Positions 50,309 to 59,420 of a DNA stretch of 64,000 bases are shown in pieces. The stretch covers positions 186,001 through 250,000 of the forward strand of contig JBBRYS010000007.1 in assembly GCA_038237475.1 (NCBI GenBank). The letters are read 5' to 3'. The notes under the pieces were generated by a model, which was not told the origin of the DNA, made no database searches, and saw only the letters and a list, made by a program, of their open reading frames with translations. The position numbers were made by a program, and so were the translations under genes. This DNA is from JAOAPY01 sp038237475 (GTDB lineage Bacteria; Acidobacteriota; Blastocatellia; Pyrinomonadales; Pyrinomonadaceae). Every line of letters starts with the position of its first letter. Position 1 is the first letter of the stretch.

Positions 50309-51784
50309 ATGAGCTTTCTCGACATTCTCTATCTGGCCGTGCGAAATCTGCGCCAGGCAAAACTGCGCGCGGTGCTGACGACCATGGGCGTAATTGTCGG
50401 TGTGGCGGTGATTGTCACCATGGTCTCGTTCGGTCTCGGCCTGCAGCAAAATATGCTGGCACGCTTTAAGGCGCTCGATCTCTTTAACGAGATGTCCGTC
50501 TTTGGCAAGAGTCTCAGCTCACTAGCTTCGGGACTTGATCGCGGGCGTCAGGATAGTGATGGCGGCGAGCGGCGTGGACCACGTTTCCGTCCCGACAAGG
50601 CGCCGACACGTATTCTCGACGATGCTGCCATCGCGGAAATTTCCAGAATTCCCGGCGTGGCCTATGTCGAACCTTCCATCGGCTTTAATGTGTTCGTGCG
50701 CGCGAATGGCGTGGTGGAGACGCAGTATGTGGGCGGGGCGACGGTCCCCAACTCCTCTTCGCGCTTTCAGTCTTTTGTTGGCGGCCACATGATCAGCGCC
50801 CCGGATGCCGACGAGGTGGTGGTCAATGAACGATTCACGCGCGAGTTTAAATTTGCCAAGCCCGAAGATGCGGTGGGCCAGACGGTCCAATTCCTGGCGC
50901 CGCCGCAGGAGCAAAAACCGAAGTCACAGTCAGCGCAGCAGGACGAAGAGCCCGGCGGATTTTTCGGTTTGCCGCTGGACGAGCAGGAGAGTGCTGAGTC
51001 TCAGGCCGGCAATGTCGTCGCGCACTCATTTCGCATCGCCGGAGTCCTGAATACTGAATTGAAGGAAGGCGCCGGTCAGGGAGGCATGCGTGGTTTGTTC
51101 CCCGGCGCGGGAATCTATGTTCCGCTCAAAACGGCCCGGCAGTGGATCATCGATCACCGCGGACCGATGAGTCAGGTGGCGCTGGCACTGGCACGAGAGA
51201 ATGGCGCCTTGAGCGATGTCGGCATCGAGGGCTACGACTCAGCCGTGGTGCGTGTCTCGGACCCGGTGGTGTTGACTGAGGTGCGCAAGCGTCTGACCGA
51301 ACTCGGCTTTGGCAGTTTTTCGATCGTCGATCAATTGGAGCAGATACGCACCGTCTTTCTCATTATCGATTCAGTGCTCGGCTTGCTCGGTGGGATTTCA
51401 TTGCTCGTGGCTTCCTTTGGCATTGCCAACACCATGATCATGTCCATTCTCGAACGCACGCGCGAGATTGGCATCATGAAAGCGATTGGTGCGGAAGACC
51501 GCGAGATCAAACTCATCTTCTTTGTCGAGGCAGCGGTGCTGGGGTTGGGGGGAGGGATAATTGGAACTCTGTGCGCGTGGGGAATCGATGGCATCGCCAA
51601 TCGCGCTGCTTATCGGTTCATACTGAAACCACAGGGTGGTTCGTTCGTCGACTTCTTTTCCATCCCGCCATACTTGTGGTTGGGCGCCATCCTGTTTGCG
51701 CTGGTGGTTTCAATTCTCGCGGCGCTCTATCCAGCGACCCGCGCGGCCCGTATCGATCCCGTGAAGGCACTGCGGCATGACTAG
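50309..51784 (+). CDS. MacB-type ABC transporter permease
   Basis: A 491-residue inner-membrane protein from ATG 50309 (MSFLDILYLAVRNLRQ). One helix at the N-terminus (LRAVLTTMGVIVGVAVIVTMVSFG) is followed by a periplasmic MacB_PCD domain of about 300 residues with an unusual Gln/Glu/Pro-rich insert (PPQEQKPKSQSAQQDEEPGG). The FtsX domain with three more helices follows (ILERTREIGIMKAIGAEDREI; ALYPATRAARIDPVKALRHD). It probably works with the ATPase encoded at 46764-47444. Confidence 0.92.
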   Translation: MSFLDILYLAVRNLRQAKLRAVLTTMGVIVGVAVIVTMVSFGLGLQQNMLARFKALDLFNEMSVFGKSLSSLASGLDRGRQDSDGGERRGPRFRPDKAPTRILDDAAIAEISRIPGVAYVEPSIGFNVFVRANGVVETQYVGGATVPNSSSRFQSFVGGHMISAPDADEVVVNERFTREFKFAKPEDAVGQTVQFLAPPQEQKPKSQSAQQDEEPGGFFGLPLDEQESAESQAGNVVAHSFRIAGVLNTELKEGAGQGGMRGLFPGAGIYVPLKTARQWIIDHRGPMSQVALALARENGALSDVGIEGYDSAVVRVSDPVVLTEVRKRLTELGFGSFSIVDQLEQIRTVFLIIDSVLGLLGGISLLVASFGIANTMIMSILERTREIGIMKAIGAEDREIKLIFFVEAAVLGLGGGIIGTLCAWGIDGIANRAAYRFILKPQGGSFVDFFSIPPYLWLGAILFALVVSILAALYPATRAARIDPVKALRHD

Positions 51785-51831
51785 CATGAACCTCGTGCTA
51801 GCAAGAACAGGCATCAATTCTATTCCTGTTC
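51781..51831. terminator. Two hairpins between convergent genes
   Basis: CTAGCA/TGCTAG (51781-51801) starts at the permease stop codon. GAACAGG/CCTGTTC (51805-51831) follows. They may end the permease transcript and the minus-strand acetyltransferase-channel transcript. Confidence 0.5.
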
Positions 51832-51835
51832 AACC

Positions 51836-52410
51836 TCATTGCGCCAGCGTCTTCTCAATTCGTCGATCGGGCACCAGCCACATAATCGCTAACAAGGCAT
51901 ACAGTCCGCCCGTCAGCCACGAATTTACAAACGCGAGCGGAATCGCGACTGCGTAAATGACCATGGAGATCTTGCCCTTGAAGTCCGAGCCTAACGCTAT
52001 TGCCAACGTCGACGTCTTACTGTGTAGCGAGAGCAGCGCGCGCGTCAGGATAAAGTAAGCGATCGCTGCGCAAAGCAGCACCACGCCATACAAGGCTACA
52101 GGCCAGGGCGCAAAATGATTCTCACCCATCCAGTGAGTGACAAAGGGAATCAGCGACAACCAGAACAACAAATGCAGATTGGCCCATAACACTCGCCCAT
52201 TGACGGGTTGGACTACCTGTAGCAAATGATGGTGGTTGTTCCAGTAGATGCCAAGAAAGATAAAGCTCATCAGATAACTCAGGAAGACCGGCGCGAGTGG
52301 CCGGAGCGCATGCAGATCGCTGCCAACCGGTGCTCTGATTTCCAGCACCATGATGGTGATGATGATGGCCAACACCCATCGCTGAATGCTTCTAAACGTG
52401 TTTTGGTCAT
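51836..52410 (-). pseudogene. TMEM175/DUF1211 family channel gene broken by a one-base frameshift
   Basis: The protein is a membrane channel-like family member of about 190 residues with helices such as VLAIIITIMVLEI and FIFLGIYWNNHHHLL. ATG 52410 overlaps the stop of the upstream acetyltransferase gene (ATGA), and the frame begins MTKTRLEAFSDG, the family hallmark with the FSD filter motif. Then the frame is lost: on the minus strand the run GGG (52377-52375) needs one more G to continue as VLAIIITIMVLE, which lies in the next frame and runs to the stop at 51836. One base is missing, by mutation or by sequencing error in a homopolymer. Confidence 0.85.
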
Positions 52411-52919
52411 CCTGATTCAGATGAGTACAAAAGAAGCTCGGCAGCATCCGCAGTCAACTTGATCATCCGGTCAAAGCTGAGTCCAATCTTTTCCAGCAGA
52501 CGTATCGAGCCGGCGTTTTCCGGAATTGTGATTGCGACCAGGCGCTTTAGTCCAAGCTCCTTGAAGGCGTATTCAGAAGTTGCGGAGGCTGCTTCAAATG
52601 CGTACCCCTGAGAGCGATATTCAGGCAGAAACGCAAAGCCGATGTCGACGTCTGCCAGAGTGTCTCGCTTGATAAGTCCGCAGATCCCGATGGAAGTGTC
52701 CTGGCTTTTTAAGCTCACGAGCCAGAGCCCAAACCCGTGCCGCTGATAGCTCTCCTGCGGTCCCTCTGAAATGTATTGGCGCGCGTCGGCGAGAGTCCTG
52801 ACCTTCTTGTCGCCGATAAAGCGCAGGAAGGCTGAGTCATTTAAGAGTGCAAGGACGAATGCCGCATCATCAAGTGACAGTTTGCGCAGCACGAGCCGTT
52901 CAGTTTCGAGTATGTTCAT
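52407..52919 (-). CDS. GNAT acetyltransferase, RimJ/RimL-like
   Basis: A 170-residue acetyltransferase from ATG 52919 (MNILETERLVLRKLSLDDA). Typical of the Ala/Ser-type N-acetyltransferase group: FLRFIGDKKV, SIGICGLIKRDTLADVDIGFAFLPEYRSQGYAFEAA (read as GICGLI, DIGFAF, YRSQGYA) with the acetyl-CoA loop. LKRLVAITIPENAGSIRLLEKIG closes it. It overlaps the upstream GNAT gene by 20 bases and the downstream channel gene by 4 bases, so the three are probably translated together. Target unknown. Confidence 0.9.
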   Translation of the reverse strand: MNILETERLVLRKLSLDDAAFVLALLNDSAFLRFIGDKKVRTLADARQYISEGPQESYQRHGFGLWLVSLKSQDTSIGICGLIKRDTLADVDIGFAFLPEYRSQGYAFEAASATSEYAFKELGLKRLVAITIPENAGSIRLLEKIGLSFDRMIKLTADAAELLLYSSESG

Positions 52920-53463
52920 GGCGAGTTTCGCGCGGAGCAATAACGCGCGCCATCAGGATGTCATTCTGAGGATCCTTACCCAGTTGAAAAATATGTTCCC
53001 CGAAGGGTTCAAACTCCCACTTGCGATAAAAGGCGAGAGCGCGGGCGTTGTGCTCCCACACTCCCAACCAAAGGGTGCGGTGTCCTTTTGCGCGGGAGAC
53101 ATCAATGCAAGCTTGCATCAGAGTGGCGCCAACCTTGCGGCCATGCCATTTGCCGTCCACGTAAATTCTTACCAGCTCGATCGGTTTGTCACCGCTCGCC
53201 TCGTGCGGTAAGGCGCCGGCATGGAGCATTGCGTAACCGACTGCTTGCCCATCAATCTCTGCGATCAAAAAAGTCGCAAGCTCATCGGCGAGTTCCGAGG
53301 CAATTTGGTCGAGGCTGAACGCAGCGGCCAGATACTCGGACATATTTTCCGGCGTATTGTCCCGGGCAAAAGTTTCAGCAAATGTGCTTGATCCGAGGTC
53401 GGCCAGCAACTGGCCGTCAGCAGCGGTTGCCTGGCGAATGGTGACAGTGGAATCTTTAGTCAT
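52900..53463 (-). CDS. GNAT acetyltransferase
   Basis: A 187-residue acetyltransferase from ATG 53463 (MTKDSTVTIRQATAAD). The fold is clear: FLIAEIDGQAVGYAML, then LVRIYVDGKWHGRKVGATLMQACIDVSRAKG with the acetyl-CoA loop, LWLGVWEHNARALAFYRKWEF, and the end GEHIFQLGKDPQNDILM. This ending resembles acetyltransferases acting on polyamines or amino acids, but the substrate cannot be named. It heads the gene row with the second GNAT and the channel gene. Confidence 0.9.
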   Translation of the reverse strand: MTKDSTVTIRQATAADGQLLADLGSSTFAETFARDNTPENMSEYLAAAFSLDQIASELADELATFLIAEIDGQAVGYAMLHAGALPHEASGDKPIELVRIYVDGKWHGRKVGATLMQACIDVSRAKGHRTLWLGVWEHNARALAFYRKWEFEPFGEHIFQLGKDPQNDILMARVIAPRETRHEHTRN

Positions 53464-53560
53464 ACTTCGGGGACCGCACACTTCCAGCGTGCCGCAGCGC
53501 ACCTAAATAAATTAATTGGATAAAAATCGCCCATGCTAAGAAGCGTGAGTCGGCACATCC

Positions 53561-53785
53561 CTAGCTGCCGCCTTCCATAGCCAGCAGAATCTCCTGCGCT
53601 TCGTTAGCGTTGCCGCGATTCACGAACAGTCGCACCCCCGCCGTAAGTTGCAGATGAGGCTCCATACCCCCGGCGTCATCCTTGAGAATGAAAGCGCTGA
53701 TGCCGGAGCCCTCAAAGAGTTGCAGGGCCATCTCGGCATCGATCTCACTTAAAAAAGTCCTGATGGCGACTATTTCGCTTGTCAT
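53561..53785 (-). CDS. Small DUF2007-like protein
   Basis: A 74-residue protein from ATG 53785 (MTSEIVAIRTFLSEIDAEMA), with GAGAG just before it. The pattern FLSEIDAEMALQLFEGSGISAFILKDDAGG and GVRLFVNRGNANEAQEIL fits DUF2007, a small ferredoxin-like fold of putative signal-transduction proteins. It starts 8 bases after the zinc-ribbon gene and so is probably on the same mRNA. Confidence 0.8.
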   Translation of the reverse strand: MTSEIVAIRTFLSEIDAEMALQLFEGSGISAFILKDDAGGMEPHLQLTAGVRLFVNRGNANEAQEILLAMEGGS

Positions 53786-53793
53786 AAACACTC

Positions 53794-54363
53794 TCAGCTT
53801 GCGAGCGGCTTCCCGCAGCTATTACAAAACCGGGCAGCGGAATCTTTTTGGACGGATCCGCAACTGCCGCAGGTAAGCCCGACGCGCAGATTTGCACCGC
53901 AGCCGGAACAGAAAGCCGAGGCGGCCGCATTTGCTGCTCCACAGGTGCCGCAGCGTCCCGGCAATGGAGGAACATAACCGCCGGCTTTGCGTGCAATGTG
54001 GTCTTCGATTATCTTCCAGGCGTCTTCAGTAATCTTGAATTGCCAGTAAGCGCCCAACGCCGGCAGAGCAATCAGAAGTCCGGCCGATAAGACAATCGCG
54101 ATGGCCGCCACTGCAGCCTTGTCAAACCACTTCTGCATTCCGATTTCGACGCGGGTTCCACCGGCTTCAGGCGTGATCTTAATTGTCAACGCGGCTGACA
54201 ACCCAGTCATCTCGCGGAGCGTACCAGACTTGCGCGCCTGCAGGATAGTAGTTGAAGATACCTGCATCGTTTGCATTTCATAGTCCGCATCAAACAATGG
54301 TCGTAACTCGGCAACCAGCGTGGAGACATTGGCTTCGACGCCAGGATAATATCTGCTATCCAT
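53794..54363 (-). CDS. Membrane protein with two C-terminal zinc ribbons
   Basis: A 189-residue protein from ATG 54363 (MDSRYYPG), with GAGG 11 bases before it. The first 80 residues form an alpha/beta region (VSTLVAELRPLFDADYEMQ) that ends in an IEIGMQKWFDKAA-like strand. A membrane helix follows (AAIAIVLSAGLLIALPALG). The C-terminus has two zinc ribbons: CGTCGAANAAASAFCSGCG and CGSCGSVQKDSAARFCNSCG. Similar proteins join membrane and zinc-ribbon parts in signalling or stress genes. It is divergent from the M28 peptidase gene. Confidence 0.82.
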   Translation of the reverse strand: MDSRYYPGVEANVSTLVAELRPLFDADYEMQTMQVSSTTILQARKSGTLREMTGLSAALTIKITPEAGGTRVEIGMQKWFDKAAVAAIAIVLSAGLLIALPALGAYWQFKITEDAWKIIEDHIARKAGGYVPPLPGRCGTCGAANAAASAFCSGCGANLRVGLTCGSCGSVQKDSAARFCNSCGKPLAS

Positions 54364-54521
54364 AAAAGTGTTGTCCTCGTGAGGTATTCTACGCGAAGAT
54401 GCTTCAGAAGGTTCAGCCGCCCGGTGCCCTGTGAACGATCTGGTGCCTAACACGAGACCTTGTATCTCCAGCGACCTTCTGTCATTGCCGGCCACAACAC
54501 GTTTTCTGTGAGGAGAATCAA

Positions 54522-56687
54522 TTGAAAAAAGCGCGGAGCCTGACGTTTCTTTTTGTCGTAGTCTTGCTTTCATACCTGGGCTCACGCTCAGTCAATTCAC
54601 AGGGCCCGGCCATGACTGCCATCGACGGGTTCAGCAGCGCCGGCAGCGTTGCCGAACGCCGTTGGGAAGAACAGTTTCGCGCAGTGCCGGCCGCTGACTC
54701 GGCGCGAGCACATCTGCGCCGCTTGACTGCGGAACCGCATGTCGCAGGAACCAAAGAAGATTATGCGACAGCCATCTATGTCCGCGATCAAATGAAGAGT
54801 TATGGTCTGGCAGCGGAGATCAAGGAATACCAGGTGTTGCTCCCTTATCCGAAGAATCCCACTATCGTCGAACTCCTGGCGCCACGCCGGCAACGGCTGG
54901 CGCTGAAGGAAGCTGTCGTTGCAGAAGACTCAACCTCCGGTACTCCGAAAATTATTCCGCTCTACAACGGTTACAGCGCGAGTGGCGATGTCAGCGCGCC
55001 TCTCGTTTATGTCAACTACGGCTTGCCGCCCGATTACGATGCCTTGAAAAAAGCCGGCGTCGATGTCAAAGGCAAGATCGCTATTTCTCGTTACGGCAAC
55101 TCGTTTCGCGGCGTCAAAGCCAAGGTGGCGGAAGACCATGGCGCGGTAGGCTTGTTCATCTATTCCGATCCCGCTGACGACGGCTATGCGCAGGGCGACG
55201 TTTATCCCAAAGGTCCGTGGCGTCCCTTATCTTCAGCACAACGCGGCTCCGTTCAATATCTGTTCATGTACCCGGGCGATCCACTGACTCCCGGCACACC
55301 GGCGATTAAGGGCACTCCGCGTTTGAAAATGGAAGAGGCAAAAAATCTGACTCATATCCCGGTTCAGCCCCTCTCTTATGGCGATGCTCGCATCCTGCTC
55401 GAGCCTTTGCGAGGACCGGTTCGCCCCAGAGGTTTTCAGGGTGGTCTACCTTTCGCTTATCACGTCGGCGGAACGAATGATGTGCGCGTCCGTTTGAAAA
55501 CGGACATGGATTTTCAGATGCGAACCATCTGGGATGTAATCGCTCGCATCGACGGAGTTGTCGAGAAAGATCGCTGGGTGATCCTCGGCAATCATCGCGA
55601 TGCCTGGGTGTTTGGGGCGGTCGATCCAAACAGCGGCACCACCGCCATGCTGGAAGCCGGTCGCGCTTTCGGTCAACTGCTGAAGCAGGGTTGGAAGCCA
55701 CGTCGCAGCATTCTGCTTTGCAGCTGGGATGCGGAAGAGCAGGGACTGATCGGCTCAACTGAATGGGCGGAAGAGAATGCCGTAGAGTTGAAAGAAAAGG
55801 CGGTCGCCTATTTGAATGTTGACGTCGCTGTGTCTGGACCAAACTTCGGAACTTCCGCGGTGCCGTCGCTTTGGAAATTAATCCGCGGCGCTACTCGCGA
55901 GGTTAAGGATCCAAAGACCGGACAAAGTATCTATCAGCAATGGCAGGTACGGGCGCGTGAACAACGGCCGGAAGCAGAAAAAGATTCCCGGCAGGAAGCA
56001 GTCATCGGGGCGCTTGGTTCCGGTTCCGATTTCACTCCGTTCCTGCAGCACCTGGGAATCCCTGCGGCCGATATGGGTTTTGGCGGCGACTACGGTGTCT
56101 ATCACTCCGCTTATGATTCATTTCACTGGATGGAAAAGTTTGGCGACCCGACCTTCGCTTATCACGTCGCGGCGGCGCAGCTTTGGGGTACGGTGGCATT
56201 ACGCCTGGCGGACGCAGAAGGAATCCCGCTTGATTACAATGATTATGCCGCGCAGATTCGAGATTATTTCAATGAGAGTTTGAAGGTGGCGAAGCGCCGG
56301 GATTTGGACAGCTCTTTCGATGAAAAGGCGATGGACAGCGCTCTGAAAGAGTTCGCTGCTGAGGCTTGGCGCGTTCAGCGTGACAGACTGCGCGCCATCG
56401 AAGATAACTCCGACTCTAACACGAATACCGCGGCCCGGCTGCGGAAGATCAATGATGCCCTGATTGCGGTTGAGCGTGCCTTGACTGACGAGCGGGGACT
56501 GACGGGCCGGCCGTGGTTCAAGCATCAAATTTACGCGCCCGGAGTCTTCACGGGTTATGCGGCCCAGCCGTTGACGGATTTCAGCCAGGCGCTCGATGAC
56601 CGCAACAGCAGTTCCACTAAAGAAGCTCTTGAAAGGATTGTGGCAGCTTTGCGACGAGCGACCGAGACGCTGAAGCGATCTGATTAG
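54522..56687 (+). CDS. Secreted M28B peptidase similar to glutamate carboxypeptidase II
   Basis: A 721-residue zinc peptidase. The start is TTG 54522, with AGGAG 6 bases before it. The N-terminal helix (10-25) ends near SVNSQG and acts as a signal. Then come a PA-type domain, the M28 core and a C-terminal dimerisation region, in the order of human GCPII. Zinc and catalytic residues by alignment: H358 and D368 (GNHRDAWVFGAVDPNSG), E405/E406 (WDAEEQG), D434, and His in YHSAYDSFHWMEKFGDPTFAYH (as pieces YHSAYDS, KFGDP). The end RPWFKHQIYAPG also fits. It probably removes C-terminal residues from peptides. Confidence 0.95.
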   Translation: MKKARSLTFLFVVVLLSYLGSRSVNSQGPAMTAIDGFSSAGSVAERRWEEQFRAVPAADSARAHLRRLTAEPHVAGTKEDYATAIYVRDQMKSYGLAAEIKEYQVLLPYPKNPTIVELLAPRRQRLALKEAVVAEDSTSGTPKIIPLYNGYSASGDVSAPLVYVNYGLPPDYDALKKAGVDVKGKIAISRYGNSFRGVKAKVAEDHGAVGLFIYSDPADDGYAQGDVYPKGPWRPLSSAQRGSVQYLFMYPGDPLTPGTPAIKGTPRLKMEEAKNLTHIPVQPLSYGDARILLEPLRGPVRPRGFQGGLPFAYHVGGTNDVRVRLKTDMDFQMRTIWDVIARIDGVVEKDRWVILGNHRDAWVFGAVDPNSGTTAMLEAGRAFGQLLKQGWKPRRSILLCSWDAEEQGLIGSTEWAEENAVELKEKAVAYLNVDVAVSGPNFGTSAVPSLWKLIRGATREVKDPKTGQSIYQQWQVRAREQRPEAEKDSRQEAVIGALGSGSDFTPFLQHLGIPAADMGFGGDYGVYHSAYDSFHWMEKFGDPTFAYHVAAAQLWGTVALRLADAEGIPLDYNDYAAQIRDYFNESLKVAKRRDLDSSFDEKAMDSALKEFAAEAWRVQRDRLRAIEDNSDSNTNTAARLRKINDALIAVERALTDERGLTGRPWFKHQIYAPGVFTGYAAQPLTDFSQALDDRNSSSTKEALERIVAALRRATETLKRSD

Positions 56688-56758
56688 GGACAGATTCCAG
56701 GTCTGTCCTTTACTTAGACAATTGGAAACCAAACGGTAAGATCAAAAGGAGCGAACGT

Positions 56759-58135
56759 ATGAGATTTCGCAATGTCAGCCTTGTCTTTATTCTGATTTGC
56801 ATCATGGCGGTGCTGGCGACGGTTGCAATCGTCATGGCCCAGCAAAACAAGCCCACGCACCCACAAAGCGATCTGAAAGTTACTTATAAGGTGACTATGT
56901 CCAGCGCCGGGACCTCGATGCCGGCTTCCGAAAGCACCACTCTGATCAAAGGAGTGCGCGAGCGAAGCGAGGACCACACCGGCTACAGCGACAGTATCAA
57001 CATTACGCAGTGCGATCTGAAACGCACCCTCCAAATAAACGACAAGACCAGAAAATATATTGCGACTCCAATGCAGGACGACACGGCTGCTTCAGCAACC
57101 ACTCCTGCGCCAAAAGTTGCGCCGGCCAGCCCGAGCCGACGGGGCGGCGTCATTACTTACATCGCGTCTTCGAGGGACACGGGCGAGCGCAAGGAGATGT
57201 TCGGCTTCACTGCAAGACACGTGAAAAGTTCGACGCGCATCGAATCGTCAGCTGACGCCTGCAATCCGATGAAGCAGCGTTTTGAACAGGATGGTTGGTA
57301 CATTGATTTGAGTGTGGGTTTCAGTTGCGAGCTCGGTCGCCGTTCGATGGGTCCTCCGCCGATGGCCACCGGCGGCTGCCTGGATCGCACGCAGTTTCGC
57401 CGTGAAGGTGCGGCGCGCACCGGGTTCCCTCTGATTGAAACCACGACCATTTACGATCAGAACGATCAGCCCTCGTTCAGCACTACGAGAGAAGTAACCG
57501 ATCTCTCTCGCCAGCCACTTGAGGCCGCGCTGTTCGATGTTCCGGCCGGCTACACCGAAGCTAAAGACTGGCAGGAACTTAATGGGCAGTCCGACGCGAA
57601 CGCCATGGTGGCTGAGGCGATGGGACGAAATCGCGAACCCTCTTCAGCTGCTGTAACCCAGCCGAGCGCGCCCACTGAGTCAAAGCGGCCGGGGACGATC
57701 CGCATCGGCGTAGTCCAGATCAACAATCGAACAGATCGTTCCGTTTCGACTGAATCGCTGCGCGAAAGATTGATCGGCGGCCTTGAGGGGGCGAGTGTCG
57801 AAGCGGTGCCACTCAGAGCATCCTCACAAGCCGAAGCCGATGCCGAAGCCAAAGCAAAACAATGCGATTTTGTTTTGTTTACGGACATCACAGCTTTGAA
57901 GACATCGGCAGCCAAGAAATTGGGTGGGATGTTCGGGCGCGCTACCGGCGTGGGTTCTGGAGGCCTTGATAAGACCGAATCGAAACTAGACTTCAAGCTA
58001 ATGCCGGTTGGAGAGAGTGCGCCGCGTTTACAATCCTCGACTTCGGGAAAGGAAGAAGGCGATGACGCAAGCGCCGGCGCGGCCATCGATGCGGAGGCGC
58101 GAGCAGTGAGCGCGGCCGCCAAAAAGCGAGGCTAG
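56759..58135 (+). CDS. Exported protein of unknown function
   Basis: A 458-residue protein with an N-terminal signal helix ending near IVMAQ. The first half (35-260) has repeated Cys-containing beta strands and CDLKRTLQINDKTRKYI, loosely like outer-membrane carrier or DUF4412-type proteins. The second half (295-430) starts with TIRIGVVQINNRTDRSVSTESLRERL and contains CDFVLFTDITALK, a region resembling proteins with a predicted nucleotide/curli-assembly-type fold. A strong AAAGGAG precedes the ATG. I do not recognise the full protein. Its own terminator follows at 58175. Confidence 0.8.
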   Translation: MRFRNVSLVFILICIMAVLATVAIVMAQQNKPTHPQSDLKVTYKVTMSSAGTSMPASESTTLIKGVRERSEDHTGYSDSINITQCDLKRTLQINDKTRKYIATPMQDDTAASATTPAPKVAPASPSRRGGVITYIASSRDTGERKEMFGFTARHVKSSTRIESSADACNPMKQRFEQDGWYIDLSVGFSCELGRRSMGPPPMATGGCLDRTQFRREGAARTGFPLIETTTIYDQNDQPSFSTTREVTDLSRQPLEAALFDVPAGYTEAKDWQELNGQSDANAMVAEAMGRNREPSSAAVTQPSAPTESKRPGTIRIGVVQINNRTDRSVSTESLRERLIGGLEGASVEAVPLRASSQAEADAEAKAKQCDFVLFTDITALKTSAAKKLGGMFGRATGVGSGGLDKTESKLDFKLMPVGESAPRLQSSTSGKEEGDDASAGAAIDAEARAVSAAAKKRG

Positions 58136-58174
58136 GTTTTGGAGTGCGATCGGAACAATTAAGTGATGCCAGAC

Positions 58175-58210
58175 GCGACGGCGCTTTGATTAGAAAAGAA
58201 GCGCCGTCGC
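58175..58210. terminator. Bidirectional terminator between convergent genes
   Basis: GCGACGGCGCTT (58175-58186) pairs perfectly with AAGCGCCGTCGC (58199-58210) around a 12-base A-rich loop. It lies midway between two convergent stop codons. Confidence 0.75.
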
Positions 58211-58238
58211 TGTCAGGCTCAGACCACCTGATGTGTCG

Positions 58239-58811
58239 TTAGCCTTTCGGCTTCTTATTCTTGCCCTTGCCCTTTTCCGGTTCCGCCGCGGCCGGCAGTT
58301 TCCTGGCGGCGTCGATAATCGAGCTCGCATTTTCGAGCGCCTGCGAAATACTGCTGATCTCGTCGTCGGACTTCGCCTGCTCGCCCAGCGGCGTAAGTTC
58401 GGTCATTAACTGTTCGGCGGTGAGATTGAGCTTGCGCAGCGACTTTGCCAGCAGCGGGTTCTTTTCGTCATGCAGGCTGACATCATCAATGTTTGTGATT
58501 GCCTCTTCTAGAATGCGTGCGATGTCGCCAATTAATTCCGCCCGTGTGCCTTTGGGTAACTCACCCCACTTCTCTGAATCCTTCTGCAGCTGCTTGGCAG
58601 TAAATGTTCCGCTGCTGTTGATGACCATCATCCGGCGCTGAATAGCCTTGATAAAGATTTCTGTTCGCAGATCGAGGACCTGAGACTCCTGAATCAGTTC
58701 GACTTCCTGCGGCGTGAGGTGATCTCGCCTCTGGGCCGTGGCGGAAAAACTGGATAGCGCAAAGAAGACAGTTAGAGCGAGCAGTTGTGTGCAGGATTTG
58801 ATAGGCATCAT
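58239..58811 (-). CDS. Exported helical protein of unknown function
   Basis: A 190-residue protein, last of a three-gene operon. A signal peptide ends near SATAQ. The rest is predicted mostly helical with no Cys and no known motif, and it ends in a Lys/Gly-rich tail (EKGKGKNKKPKG). ATG 58811 overlaps the stop of the upstream gene (ATGA), so translation is coupled. Its role should be read together with the two genes before it. Confidence 0.82.
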   Translation of the reverse strand: MMPIKSCTQLLALTVFFALSSFSATAQRRDHLTPQEVELIQESQVLDLRTEIFIKAIQRRMMVINSSGTFTAKQLQKDSEKWGELPKGTRAELIGDIARILEEAITNIDDVSLHDEKNPLLAKSLRKLNLTAEQLMTELTPLGEQAKSDDEISSISQALENASSIIDAARKLPAAAEPEKGKGKNKKPKG

Positions 58812-59404
58812 CTTTCCAGGTTGTTGGGGGTGTCTTTTACTTTGTTCCCTTCATCCTGCTTTCCGGGACCATCGCGGACGACGGTGTGGCCATAAAAAGC
58901 ATTGAGGGCATCTGTCCGGCCTTCGCGGGCGAAGGTTTCCACCTCTTTCATGCGCGTCGCATATTCCAGCGGCGTTATGCGACGCATCGCGGTCAGCCGC
59001 GGCCCGTGCGCGCGCAAGGCCAGTTCGAGATGTTTGTAATGATCGCGCGTCTTGCCGCGCTCGGCATTCAAGCCGGCCAAAAACTTAAATCCATCCTCAA
59101 TCAACGCGAGGTAATTACCGAGTTCCATTAGCGACGCGTCGTATTGTTGTTCGGTGGCCGCTTTCTCGGCGCGCTGCAGATGCTGCCCGGCCAGATCCAG
59201 CGTGCTTCGCATCCGCGCTTTCGGATCCTTTGCCTCATTGAGCTCCGCGCGCTCCGCTGGCGGGATTGTCCTCAGCGGCGGAGGCGCCGGCATCTGGTCC
59301 GGTTGCCTGGCACTCTGGCCCAACGCTGCCGCGCAAAAGGCAGTGAGCAAAATTCCCGCCAGTAAGAAATTCAGCTGACGCCAGTTGGTCGGTAAGGGAT
59401 TCAT
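58808..59404 (-). CDS. Exported helical protein of unknown function
   Basis: A 198-residue protein from ATG 59404 (MNPLPTNWRQLNFLLAG). A signal peptide ends near AALGQ. A Pro-rich stretch (QMPAPPPLRTIPPAE) follows, then helices (ARMRSTLDLAGQHLQRAEKAA, YLALIEDGFKFLAGL) that look like a helical hairpin bundle. No family is recognised. It starts 16 bases after the TPR gene and overlaps the third gene by 4 bases. Confidence 0.82.
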   Translation of the reverse strand: MNPLPTNWRQLNFLLAGILLTAFCAAALGQSARQPDQMPAPPPLRTIPPAERAELNEAKDPKARMRSTLDLAGQHLQRAEKAATEQQYDASLMELGNYLALIEDGFKFLAGLNAERGKTRDHYKHLELALRAHGPRLTAMRRITPLEYATRMKEVETFAREGRTDALNAFYGHTVVRDGPGKQDEGNKVKDTPNNLER

Positions 59405-59420
59405 GATCTGCGAGCAGGCG

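Noticed and set aside
52411..52447. Start of the channel gene at 52447
   Set aside because: That frame begins inside the acetyltransferase gene and lacks the MTKTRLEAFSDG family start, which lies in the other frame at 52410.
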